Assembly: GCA_027919835.1 (NCBI GenBank)
Contig: JANVFP010000009.1
Location: 434,001 to 498,000, forward strand
From: Lentinula raphanica
Lineage: Eukaryota > Basidiomycota > Agaricomycetes > Agaricales > Omphalotaceae
Direction: 5' to 3'
Length of the DNA: 64,000 nucleotides
The notes under the pieces were generated by a model. That model ran no database searches and was not told the DNA's origin. It saw only the letters and a program-made list of their open reading frames with translations. Shown here piece after piece: positions 37,360 through 48,786 of the stretch; the stretch's first letter is position 1, and each line of letters begins with the position of its first letter. The position numbers and the translations under genes are program-made.

Positions 37360-39541
37360 AGTTTTTCCCGTTTTCTGCAAAGAAAACGTCTAGGAGGACG
37401 AAGCATGGGTGTACTGTAGTGAGATATGGAAGACTTGAGGTTTGCTGGAAAAATTGATTATGCACCTAGTTGTTACTGCGCTCCTACTCTATGAGGACGG
37501 ATCGCCAAGTAGACAGCACCGATGACATCCGGGATGTTTGGGGTAGACAGAATCTGTTTACAGTCAGCTAAGCGCGCTACGAAACACCAAACGACGAAAG
37601 GCTTGCTTGCCTTGGCTCTCCCCCTCTCCAGCCCGGTCAAAGCAGATATGGTGGTGGTTGATCAAAGAGTTGAGAAGAGAAGCTTTTGGACCCCCTCAAC
37701 GTTGGAAAACTGAGATGCATATATTTTCTTCCAGCACGTGCAGGATGACGGGAGTTAATTCTGGCCGATCAATCAAATCAATTGAGATCTGAGTAGCGGA
37801 AGCAGTTGTCCCACTCGTTCGCCGGTTTTTCCGTCCGTAATTTTGTGTAGATCCAATACGAATCGGCCCTCGGGCGCCCTACCGCAGAGCATTCATCTTC
37901 ACTACATTCTCTTCAGTCGTTCAGAACGCTCAGCAAAAGCTGTACACAACTAGCTTGCAGTCTTTCGTTGGATCCAAGCACAAGGGAGGTATTTACTTGA
38001 ACAAGTAATAGAACATCAAATATCACTTCCACTGTCGCTCCTCAGTTGAAGTGATAAATTGCGTGTACACGGTGTGTTTGTGAACTTGGCCACGATGGTA
38101 ATAAGGGCACCGGCACCGTAGGAACAGAGTATCATCGCAAATATTCCATCCGGGCTTTAACTTTCCGAGGAACATCCAGAGGGGGAGGGGGCAAAGTGAA
38201 AGCGAAATTTGCAGTGGCAAGTTCAAGGGCGTTTTCTTACTTTTGTAGTGCTCAACGCGGCAGACTGGCAGTGGCTATCTTTGTACATCAGCAGGACTTG
38301 CCCCCTTAACTTACCGCGAAGTTCAACAAGTCGGGAAGAGTGACACAGCTGACAGGCTTATCTGTACTACTTATAGGATTCTCGGTGCGAATGTACACCA
38401 ATCAACGTTTTCGCCAGGATCTTCATGTACATGATATGGTGGCAAAGTTAACTCTGTAGACTGTTGCATTCAAATTCATACGGTAAGAACTGCTAGAAAC
38501 TCGAAAGATTATACTAAAACGGAAAAAGCAAAGCGAAAAAAACAAACAGAACATCTCAAAGGTTATTGGTTCGAATTCGACGAAGGCGAGTGAGTAAAGC
38601 TTAAAGAATTCCATCTGCTTCCATCTGATACTATCCATTGGCCCAATCCCCACCAATCTTTCTCTTCTGATTCCGATTCCGATTAAAAGGACGACAAGGT
38701 ACAAGTGCGAATCCAAAGGGCAAGAGAGAGCAAGACACTAGACACCAAAGCAATCGTCATCGTCGCGAAGCTCGACGAAAGAAAGTCCTATGATAATCCA
38801 AGACGTTAATCACTGATACACCCAAGAAATCATCTGGCGATTTCTTGGAATATTGGGTTGTTCGAAACTTCGAATCATATTTCCTGCAGCCCGTAGCCGA
38901 ACCCCTTTTCCAGAGATCTAGAGCATTATAGACCGAATCTGTTGATTATAATCAGTACCTCAACAGTACACGAACAGATCCGCAGGACGCTCACATTCTT
39001 GCTCACGATCGCACTGAACATACAGTAAGAGCGACAGTCGCACATGGCAAGCAGGGGAACCCAGTTGTAGTTGTAACAGGTTGTAACAGTTGTGGTACCA
39101 TTATGGATTGTTCCGAGGAGGATGGGGCAAAGATGGCATTGCATGTGTTTGATTTTGAAAGATTGTGCGATTGGAAGCAAGCAGGCAGGAAAAAAAGCGG
39201 GGAGAAATTCATGAGATTGATTGGTTCAGGACGGAAAATGAAACGCACGAAAACATATAGAGAAACGTGCAAAGTTAGCTGGACATGAACAGAATCCTTG
39301 AAGAGAATCGAACATCCCAAAGAAAACCCGACTTGAGGAAACACAAGAAAAAGGATTGATACGGTATAGCGCGGCTAGTTTCCGAAACAGCCGAACCCGC
39401 AGGCGCATACGCGCACACGCAATGCAACGTCGTACAAAGCGAATAACTGATGCAACAAAGCAAGAAAAATACAGTGGATAGTATATGTCGTTGAGATAGA
39501 AGCAGGATCCAAAAATGATATGTAGCGGGAACGAGGAATGA
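37360..39541. other. Intergenic 2.2 kb
   Basis: No supported gene. Short frames are scattered on both strands without similarity. A short direct repeat of GGTTGTAACA lies near 39068. The right-hand part is the 3' flank of the G-alpha gene. Confidence 0.45.
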
Positions 39542-41254
39542 TCAGATGAGTGCCGCTGTTTCGAGATTCACTCGGAGAACAATGCTATGGTGAGAGTTGA
39601 GTGCATGATTGGATCAAATGATGAAGGAACAGCGAAGGGGGAAAGTGTATTCGGTAGACACGAGAGAAAATGAAAATGAAGACAGAGAATTGAACTCACT
39701 CTATTAGAAGAAACAGAAGATTGAGTAAGCACTATCACCAAAAGCAATCAACGAATCACCGACCTTCGACTGCAGCCATAACCACCCTCAACAGAGCCGT
39801 ATCTGTTGCCGTCGTTGTGCTTGAAAGGGATCAAAAAACAAGGCCTTGATGGAGGGGTATCCACATACTGTATGTATATCTCTCGCTCCTTGGTTTTGTC
39901 CGCCTTCTGAGCTAGCTTGCCGAAACGTTTCTTGAAATACTCCCGACCTGCTTTCACGTCACCGGGTTCACCATCGTAATCCTGTGCGAAATACAGGTCA
40001 GACATGGACACTTACTTCACAGTTACGAATACACACTGGGAAAAAGTTCTTGATATCGGAATGGGGTATCTTCTTCTCGAAGAGGTCGTTCTTGTTCAGG
40101 AAAAGTATCTATTTGTTTAAAAAAAAAGGTCACTTATCAGTTCCCAACCACAGTGGCTGAACACGTACAATGGAAGTTTGTTTGAACCATTGTGAATGAC
40201 ATATCGAATCCCAGATGGTCATCGCATCTTGCATTTGATTCTGATAGGACAAGATGAGATCAACGTGTCGTGGATAGATCGCGCTATACTTACCGCATCC
40301 CGGTCCTCCACTAGACACTGGTCATACCCACTCAAACTCACCAGAAACAAGATACTGGTCACGTCCTGGAAGCAGTGAATCCATTTCCGCCGTTCACTCT
40401 TCTGTCCACCAACATCTACCATGAGCATCTCATGGTCCTTCAAGACGAACGTAGTCTCTGTTATGCCTATCGTGCGGGCGCGAGCATGAATGATGTCTTG
40501 TTCCGTTGGTTGATATGATGGTTCAAACAGTCGGTCAAGTTCAGAGAAGTAATAATACAGACTGATAACGGGATGGATAGCCGAGGGTCAGTTGGGAGAA
40601 ACAATTGAAGACAGTCAGCTTACTTCTCAGGCAATGCTGCTTCGTTTCCCCGTGCACATGCCTGTTGCACATTCGGATCGGCCCAGAGCGACGCTAGAGG
40701 GGTATGATAGGTTGATGGAAAAGCTTCCCCATCGCGAATGTCTGTAGCGTTCTCTATGAGGTCGATGAAAGGTAGGTTTTCCTCGGAGACTTTCAGTTCC
40801 ATCTCCTCCATCGCATCCAGCACGTATTTCATCCCCGGGTCAAATTTTCAAAAATGAGTTGCCGGAAAGACTCTATCTCTTGTGATGAGAATGGGACTTT
40901 GTGAATCAAGCGCATTTGCTGTGAAAAAGGAATGAGTTTCTCAAGTCAGAGTCCGTGTCATGGAGTAACCTTTAAAATCGTCGATTTCCCCGAGTCACCG
41001 GAGCCAAGTAACAAGACCTAGTTTACACGTCGTTTGTCAGAACGCAAGCGAAATACTCGCGATGAGGGCAAAGACAACCTTGACTTGTAGAGCCAACTTC
41101 GCTTTGTGCTGAGTATGACGGTTAGGTGGAACTGGGTTGATGATTGGGACAATACACGCACTTCTCGCAGCTCTTTTTCGGCCTGACGATGGAGAGCCTT
41201 GTCTGCATCGGTCACATCGAGTCCACCTCCTCCTGAGGACAAGCAGGCACCCAT
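39542..41254 (-). CDS. G-protein alpha subunit with apparent one-base frameshift
   Basis: Heterotrimeric G-alpha subunit for receptor signalling at the plasma membrane. It starts MGACLSSGGGG at 41254, with Gly2 as myristoylation and Cys4 as palmitoylation candidate. Splicing then gives the P-loop VLLLGSGDSGKSTILK, a helical domain, switch I RARTIGITET, switch II DVGGQKSERRKWIHCFQDV with the catalytic Gln, NKNDLF, and TTTATDT in the TCAT position. The end can be spliced to VNLETAALI with stop at 39542; the last donor is my inference. Between NLTRG and MKYVLDAMEEM (about 40833-40838, a CCCCGGG run) the frame breaks: one base is missing relative to the family and no GT is available for an intron. 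All else looks intact, so this is either a sequence error or a recent pseudogene. It belongs with the fungal G-alpha proteins; the subgroup is not assigned. Confidence 0.85.
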
Positions 41255-42871
41255 TACAAGATACTGAAACAGTTACAAAAGGAAAACAACCAGAGGTGTC
41301 GCAGAAGAGGTCCTTGGTGTGCGTATAGACCTTTGCTGATTAGAGATTACCGTCAATGATGTCCGGGAAGATAGCAGAGTTCGCTTTTGAGGACGGAAAG
41401 AATATTATAATAAGGATAAAGAGACAGAGAGCACAGAACGAAAGGCGAAGAAGATGAGAGTAGGATATAAAAGCCGACCAGGCCTTGTCGGAGTTGACAA
41501 AAGAATTACGCGGGTGTTCCCACGTTTCCATCATCCCTGCAAAACACAACCCATCATCTCTTCATTTACCTCTTTTGGTAATCCTCTCTTTCAAGGCTCA
41601 AGAGAGGTCGCTGGAAGAATACTCCTACTAACAGCACGGACAGCTTGAACAGCTCGAAGATCATCTACAACTACCCCCCTCGTCTAAGATTGGCCTTTTC
41701 TAATGTTCAGCCACTCTTGGTGTAGATACATTGATCAAGTACGGCACCGCGACGCATCGTGCAGGGCTCTTCATTTCGGACTCGCTAGCGCTCACTCCGC
41801 GCAAAAAAGCCTAATGAAGGGTCATACAAATTCGCTCACGATGATCGTCAAGGAGATGTTTTTCTGATTGAAGTACTAGGGTCGAAACTGGAAAAAGCCA
41901 GGTAAGAAAGTACAATGGGTGACCTTCCGTGGGCCAAATTCCCATAAGTCCAGCATTCCAGTTCCATTGCAGACACAGCCCAAAATGCGAGCAGAGTACC
42001 CAGATAACACTGGACGCATACCTCCCACTGGAGCCTTTCATTCTTGTTATTGACTGAGCGCTGATATTCTGTCAACAGTCCAGGGACCAGCAGATTCAGG
42101 CAGATTTCACCTAAGTGAATTACGAACAATTTATTGAACGGCGACCTAAACTGGGAACAGGCAGCAGGCTACACCAAAATGAACATTCCAAACTTCAAAG
42201 GACAGATAAGATATCCTCTATTATTTCGAGTTCATCCGAGATCGGATTTCTGGACGTTCGTGGCCAATGGCCATGTCTGGCCATGATACATACGTAGCCT
42301 TTTATAATTCACCATGCATCGTCTCGTCCTTCTTCCAACATCTCACTACCCTCTCATCTGAATGCATTCGTTCCGGAGCCGCTGAAACTTGTGGCACATC
42401 GATGGACCACCCAAGTCGTCTTGATGGTCGCTCTTCCTTCCATCGCAAACGGATGAAACCCGGCTTAATTTGAAGCTGTGCCCGTGATCCCGCAATTGCT
42501 CAGCGAAAAGCAATGTGATAACGCGTTGAGAGTCATTCGAGCTTCAACGTTGCCTCGAAGAACTCATTGATATTTGCAGTACTGACATACATAGACCGAA
42601 TTGCATGTTACAACAGGCTGCTCAGTGCTGTGCACACTGCTGAGCGCGCCGAGAGCGCCCGATAATCAATCGAGTGAATTTGACAATGTCGCATGTTTGA
42701 ATGATCATTGTCACTATTCTGCATCGTTGCGATACACATCGATTTTATTCTTCTTCCTTTCTTTCACATCATCCCTTCCTTCACTTGCAGGCTCTTGTCG
42801 CTTCAGTGACCCCTACTCTATCCCTGTTAATGTTCAATCAGCCGACTTCAAGATAACAGGATTCACCACTA
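41255..42871. other. Divergent upstream region of G-alpha and glutaminase
   Basis: No supported gene in 1.6 kb. A plus-strand TATAAA at about 41465 is followed by a pyrimidine-rich tract but no convincing coding frame. Minus frames at 41811-42129 (76 and 93 codons) overlap and are not recognisable. Confidence 0.45.
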
Positions 42872-45800
42872 ATGTTTTCAATTCTTCTGGTTGCCTCGTA
42901 TCTTCTGTTGGTACAATGCCAATCGATTCAACCTCCTGCTATCCCCCTCACCGTTCGGTCTCCATACTTTCAATCATATCTGTCCCACACGTCTTCAACC
43001 AGCGCCACCAATCAATGGCCGAGTTTCTGGTCGACAAACCATGTACGTCCCGCCAATTTCGCTCGAATCCAGTCGTCTTGATAACGTTGATGATTATTCT
43101 TGCAGACGTTGGGTTGGAGCGGACTTTTACGAGTCGACGGCGCATTATATGAATGGATGGGAGCCGCTGTTGAACAACCCGGGTTGACTATCAACAATAA
43201 CGCCACCGCAAAGCCAGTGACACTCTCCGATTATCGAGTCACCCCAACTCGTACTATACTTGTTCTACAAGCTGGTGCTATGAATATCAACATCACGTTC
43301 CTCAGTCCGATTGAGGTAAAGTCCCTCGATCCTAGCTTGTCCTCTTACCTCGTACTCAAACCCCCATTTCCAGCCTTCGGACTTGGCCCTCCAGTCGTTT
43401 CCTTTCACCTATATTTATTTTGACGCCTCTTCCACTGACGGCAAATCGCATTCGCTGCAAATATACCAAGATTTCTCGGGAGGTATGCGCTGGAATGCCA
43501 GTCTACAAGTCCGACGCATCATTAACGTATACTACAGAGTGGACTTCATCCAGTACAACCAACCTCCTACACTGGAACACAACCACAAGCAATTCCATCA
43601 CTTATCATGAAGCTCAACGCTCGCCGTTTCAGGCCATGACTGAAGCCAATGACATGGCGGAAGATGCGACTCTATATCATGTGGCAAACTCTGTGAGAGT
43701 TGTTACCTCGTTACTTGCACGACGAAACTTGACAAAAATCTACACAGGAAAGCGGCTTGACCTATCAAACTGGCGAAGACACCGTCCTTCGTAGTCAATT
43801 TCTGAACAACGGAAGCCTCTCTAATTCTCAAAACCTCACTTTCCGTGAGATTGGAGAGTAAGCAACTCTGTCTTCTGCTTGTAAAACATGTCCCTCAAAA
43901 AGTTCATCGGGTTCAGTAACTGGCCTGTTTTTGCCTTTAGCAAAGATTTTGGAACCATCTCGTCAACATCATCATCCCTCGTGTGGGGTCTGGGTCTAGT
44001 TCGGAACGGTGATATCATTTACACCGCCGCGTCTGGGAATCAGACCAGAGTTCCGTATTTTCTAACCAAATTCGCCGATGTACCAACCGCGGTAAGTCAT
44101 AGTTAAACTCAGTTGCCTGCCACGTTCTCATACAGTCAAACTCTGGTTCCAGTTGGCTTATTTGATGAATGATTCTGCGAATGCCCTTCCACGTTCCAAA
44201 AAATTGGATCAACAAATCGTTCAAGATGCCAAGGCCATATCTGCCAATTATGCAGACCTCGTTTCCTTAGCATCGCGACAGGTAATGGCTAGTATAGAAT
44301 TCACTGTCGGTACAGACGCGAGTGGCAAACCCAACGCATCTGATGTACTTTTCTTCATGAAAGACGTGGGGAATTCCCAGTACGTTCAATTTGATCACTC
44401 TTCATTTTTTTCGTCATGTCCATCATTCTATGACACAGACGCACGAACCCGGTCGAAGCAATGTACGCGTCCTTTCCGGCAATCTTGTACCTCAATCCAT
44501 CTTGGGCTGGATATCTCCTCGAACCGCTGATGCAACTCGAACAATCTGGTGCCTACTCTCAATCTTTCGCTGCCGGAGATCTTGGGAATACATTTCCGGC
44601 TGCACTTGGAAACACCAATCCAACGGTTTTCACCGCGATGGAAAGCTCCAGCGATATGATCACCATGGCGTGGGCACATGCCACATTTTCCGGCGACGGC
44701 ACTCTGATCTCTCAATACGTACGTCCATATTGTGACCCCCCGCCCAATGAGAAGAAAATCTGACCGACGTGCTCAATTTTCGACGATAGTACAACACCTT
44801 GAAGAAATGGGCTGATACACTGGTTTCTGAAAACCCCTTGATGCCCAATGGCTTGTGAGTCGATCGATCTACTTCCTTGAGTGATTTCTTGATTGCATAC
44901 TACACATAGCACCACTGCAGACGGTCTGAACAGTGCCAACATCACTAATCTTGCTATCAAAGGTATTCTCGCCATCCGTACGATGGCAGAAATCAGCAAA
45001 ACACTTGGCTACTCAGACGACTTCGACTCCTATTTCGTGGGTGCACTTCCCTTCATTCCCTCATCCATGAACTGACATGATCCCGCCTGTCAGAGTCAAG
45101 CTTCCTCACTGGTTTCCCAGTGGCAGAATATCGCTGTATCTTCCAATCATCTGACATCGACGTATGGGTCGTCAGACTCTTGGGCAATGATATACAATCT
45201 ATATCCAGACAAGCTCTTCGGTTTCAATTTAGTGGACGACAGCGTCAGTGTCAGATACGCTGACAATTGGATTAGTAGACTAACGTGTTTTCGCCCTGCT
45301 AGATCTATAAAGAACAGACTTCGTGGTATGCTAACGAAGCATCATCCGGTGAGTTTACTCAGAATAAAAATACTCTCTTCTGGTTTTATACACATACGGA
45401 CAGCTGCGTCATTTGGGCTGCCGTTCGATAGCAATGAAGGCACCACAGCGAAATCTCGTAAGTTTCAGAAGATGATGCTTGAAGTCTCTTTTTCTCAACC
45501 AGCTTCCGTGTAGACTGGACGCTCTTCACTGCTGGTACGGTGACCGATACAAGCACGAGAGACTCCCTTGTGTCAATGGTGCATTCGAGTGCAGCGAATC
45601 TCAAGAACTTTGCCCCTTTTCCCACAACATATAACGTTAGTGATGGTTCTATACAAGGCGGTCCCGCTAGGTATGCTCGGTGTCTACAGTGACTGACAAT
45701 ATTTGGCTGATGCTATGTACTCAGCCCTGCTCAAGGAGCCATGTTTTCTCTACTCGCCCTCAAGTAAGAAACGTTCATAGATCTACTTTTTTGTTGAAGC

Positions 45801-46514
45801 TCAACGACCTTGTAGTCTCACGCATAAAACAATTACCTCGAATAACCAGTCCGCAAGTAAATCTCACATTGGGGCAATAATAGGCGGTGTGGTGGGTGGC
45901 ATTGGGGCGATTGTACTGATTGCAGTCGTTGGGTTCCTCTACCGCCGGCGGCGTTCAAGGCGTGGCGTTCAAGAGTATCACTCGGACGAAAAGGAAGGGG
46001 GTGCTATTGCTATGATGTTCAAGTCGAAGAAGAAGAGAAAATCGCCTCTACAAGAACCTCTAGAGTATCACATCGAACCTGTCAACATGGACGACATGGG
46101 TAACAAGGGTTATGCTTCAGAACAGCTTGGCTATAGCCGTACCAGCCTGCATCGTCTCGTGCCCCCGAGACGATACCATCGACTTATGCCCCTTCTTCGG
46201 ATGGCTACACGATCCCTCATGTGGCTACATATCCTCCAGTCCCGAATGTCATACCCAGCACAACTGAACCCCGAGCGCCATTACGTCTGCGCAATAACGA
46301 TGATGAAGACGAGCATCGACCAGAGGCTCCTCCGTTACCGCGGAAGATCACTCTCACAGCAGATTCTGGGACCGGTTCAAAGTCAACAGTCAGTCCTTCG
46401 GAAGCTGGCACCTCGGATACAGCCGAGCTTAGGGGAGAGCTGGAGAATCTACGGAGGGAGATAGAGGAGATGAGGTCGAGGACTGGTTATGAGCCACCTC
46501 CTCAATATCATTAG
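42872..46514 (+). CDS. GtaA-type glutaminase (DUF5127/DUF4965/DUF1793) with membrane anchor
   Basis: Secretory-pathway protein of the fungal glutaminase GtaA family, whose characterised members release ammonia from glutamine. It begins with a signal peptide (MFSILLVASYLLLVQCQS). About fifteen exons give roughly 900 residues. Recognisable blocks are LGWSGLLRVDGALYEWMGAA near residue 60, NWPVFAFSKDFGTI (about 253), NPVEAMYASFPAILYLNPSW (about 388), DGLNSANITNLAIKGILAIR (about 505), and SPAQGAMFSLLAL (about 680). After a short spacer comes a transmembrane segment IGAIIGGVVGGIGAIVLIAV and a basic stop RRRRSRRG. The cytosolic tail of about 170 residues is Pro-rich and ends in a coiled coil ELRGELENLRREIEEM. 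A 56-base intron (46081-46136, donor GTCAAC) is needed to reach this tail. Many Asn-X-Ser/Thr sites fit an extracellular domain. A relic of the same family is at 2302-2740. Confidence 0.87.
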
Positions 46515-46613
46515 CATATTCCATATTTTATATATCATCACTTTCAGGATATTCTATTGGCGCTATATTCATGGGACATCGTCGACCTCTCTCTTTTTAA
46601 TCCGGTAACAAAC

Positions 46614-47209
46614 TCAGTCAACAAAGACCCAAGTGACTCCCATCATTATCCCATCCAACTCCGGCAAAAATTGGGTAAACGCAGCAGGTGCGAGGTTGAT
46701 GTCGGATGTGTTGCACGAGGAGCAAGTATCAACCACCTCGAACTGACTGGACTTTCCTCGATCTAGCCAGGAGCTCCGTCGTCAGCATGAAAAGACTACT
46801 GTCAAATGGGTAGATGACTGGTTCACGCACACGTTACTTCTATCATCTTCGAACATGCCTCCCCACTGAATAAAATAAGTGCCGGGTTCAATACTTCGAA
46901 GCAAAGAAACAAGAGCACGAACTACGTACGAGTTAAACACCACAGTGGGAACCCCTGCGACCAAGTCGTCTGGCCCATATTCAACCCCACAAGCACCTGT
47001 TATAGGCCCAGGACCTGTGGGGATTATCGTTGCTGTAAAATGAACGTAGTTAGTAACATCCACAACGGTTCAGATAATCTTTCCCGCTTGCCTAAACCTG
47101 TTCCATTGCTGATTTGACCATGGACTGATTCGGTCAACAACAGGATCAACCCAACTAGTATGTAAGTGACATGGAGGGTCCTGAAATTAAGAGATAGGCT
47201 GTTGATCAT
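46614..47209 (-). CDS. Secreted double-psi beta-barrel protein, divergent
   Basis: Second RlpA/expansin-like gene, converging on the glutaminase with 99 bases between stop codons. Four exons (47209-47098, 47032-46930, 46893-46838, 46762-46614) sum to 139 codons. From ATG 47209 there is a signal peptide (LHVTYILVGLILLLTESVHG). The mature protein reads TATIIPTGPGPITGACGVEY, VAGVPTVVFN, then FEVVDTCSSCNTSDINLAPA and a final GVTWVFVD, which parallels TITDRC-GC-DIDMT and VSITW in the gene at 3680. The tyrosine pair after the first strand and some cysteines differ, so the fold is predicted but the ligand may not be shared. An in-frame ATG at 47287 is less likely because the TATA box lies only about 40 bases above it. 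Confidence 0.8.
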
Positions 47210-47328
47210 CCTGTAGAATATTGGTCTAGTCGTCGTTGAAGGCGTTCTTGATTTGAATAACCGAAACAAGGCTGGGTTGTTTGGCAATGTTAATGAACTC
47301 TTGAGCTCTCAAACCCCGAGCAAGACTC

Positions 47329-47334
47329 TTTATA
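47329..47334 (-). promoter_or_regulatory. TATA box of second beta-barrel gene
   Basis: TATAAA on the minus strand, 120 bases above the ATG at 47209. The spacing equals that at the beta-barrel gene starting at 3680. Confidence 0.5.
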
Positions 47335-48786
47335 GCGTTTGGAGGTACATCAAGTACGAATAGGAAGTCATGAGTACCGTTATATTCCTATACTTACTAG
47401 TACTAGGAGACTGCGCATCCCTACCGCTTAGTATTCTTGGTCCCAAAAGGAATCATGATAAGACTCGTTTTGGATGTGCTCTGCAGGATCCTGAACTGAT
47501 TGTATGCAAGTCGAATATCGTTACGAGAGGGAATTAGTCACTAACTCTAAAGTTTGCTCTATCATGTCCGTATGGGTTGTACTTCGGACCTCCTGTTAGA
47601 TCTCTGGAAAACATTGCGCAGTACACGCCACAACATAAGAATCATCAAGGCTTACGAGTTCTCCTCTCAACTCCAAGTTTCAAGCTCAAAATTAGACAAC
47701 GTTCGGCCGAAACACCGTTCAATAATCTGTACGTATGTGAGCTTAGAGAGCAATACTGACCTACAACCATTTCATGCACAGCACCCTGATACAACGGCAG
47801 CACAATCTATCAAGTAGCAGCACGCTGATGACCACATCTGGAGCGCCAGACCAACAGTACTCATCGCAAATTGAACACTGCTCCCGTTGAGGCTGATCAT
47901 ACAGCACAGTCAAAGCAAAATACTTGAAGATCAATTTGTATCCACGGTGGAAATTGCCTAATGCTATGCTTGCTCAATGCAGCAGGAGGTCATATTTGTA
48001 AGATAAAGATGGCATTCTCCGACCTACCATTGACCGAACGCATCGATTGGTCATGTTTACACATTTCCTTGTATATACGGGAGAGGAATAATAATTAAGG
48101 CAAGTAAGTAGTAGGAAAGATAATCAGTACTGACAGTAGCCACAGTGTGCGTTCATCCTTGTGGAAGCGGATCTGGTTGCCTGTCACAGTCATGGACAAC
48201 ACCTCCAACGACAATTGTGAGGATTTCTCATTGAATAACCGTCAAACATTGCTTGCATAGACCTAGCTGTGATGACGAGTTTGTTAAAGACCAAGGTCCG
48301 ATTTAGTAGCGGGAATGTCGAAGAACTTTCACCTCTTACCAAACATCTGCATCATCATGCATTCACGTTGAAACTAAACAACGGCCCCGTCCTCTTCTAT
48401 CCTTTGACCATGAGGCGTAGGAGCAGGAAGAAACAAACGCGAGATAGTCACCTATCATTACTGACCCTGACAAAGCGACCGTTCGTTATGATGGGGGAAC
48501 TGAGATAAGCTAGAGCTCGACTCCTGACAGAGAGCCCAATCTCATCAAGTTACCGCTAGACCGAGACAGCATTATCTTTGGACAGCATAGAACCGAGTGA
48601 AGGTTGAAATCTTGTCCTTTCTGGGAACAACACACAGCTGCAAACAGCGTAATGGAAGCGGGGGAAAGTCCGCAGGAGATTTGACTGGATTCATCTCGAA
48701 ATCAGACAGGAACGTTCCCGTTTTCTGCCATGGTTTGCGAGTCCATCCGAAAGCAATGAACGAACATGAAAGGAACCAAAAACTGT
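47335..48786. other. Intergenic 1.45 kb
   Basis: No supported gene. Plus frames at 47554-47817 and 48269-48508 are short and unrecognised. The right end is the 3' flank of the GPALPP gene. Confidence 0.45.

Noticed and set aside
38560..38640. GGTTCGAATTC resembling a tRNA B box
   Set aside because: No A box, acceptor stem or cloverleaf could be built around it. No tRNA was found elsewhere in the window by eye.
42601..43152. 183-codon frame at the start of the glutaminase gene
   Set aside because: It is a shadow of the real exon starting at 42872, which encodes a signal peptide and the conserved N-terminus.
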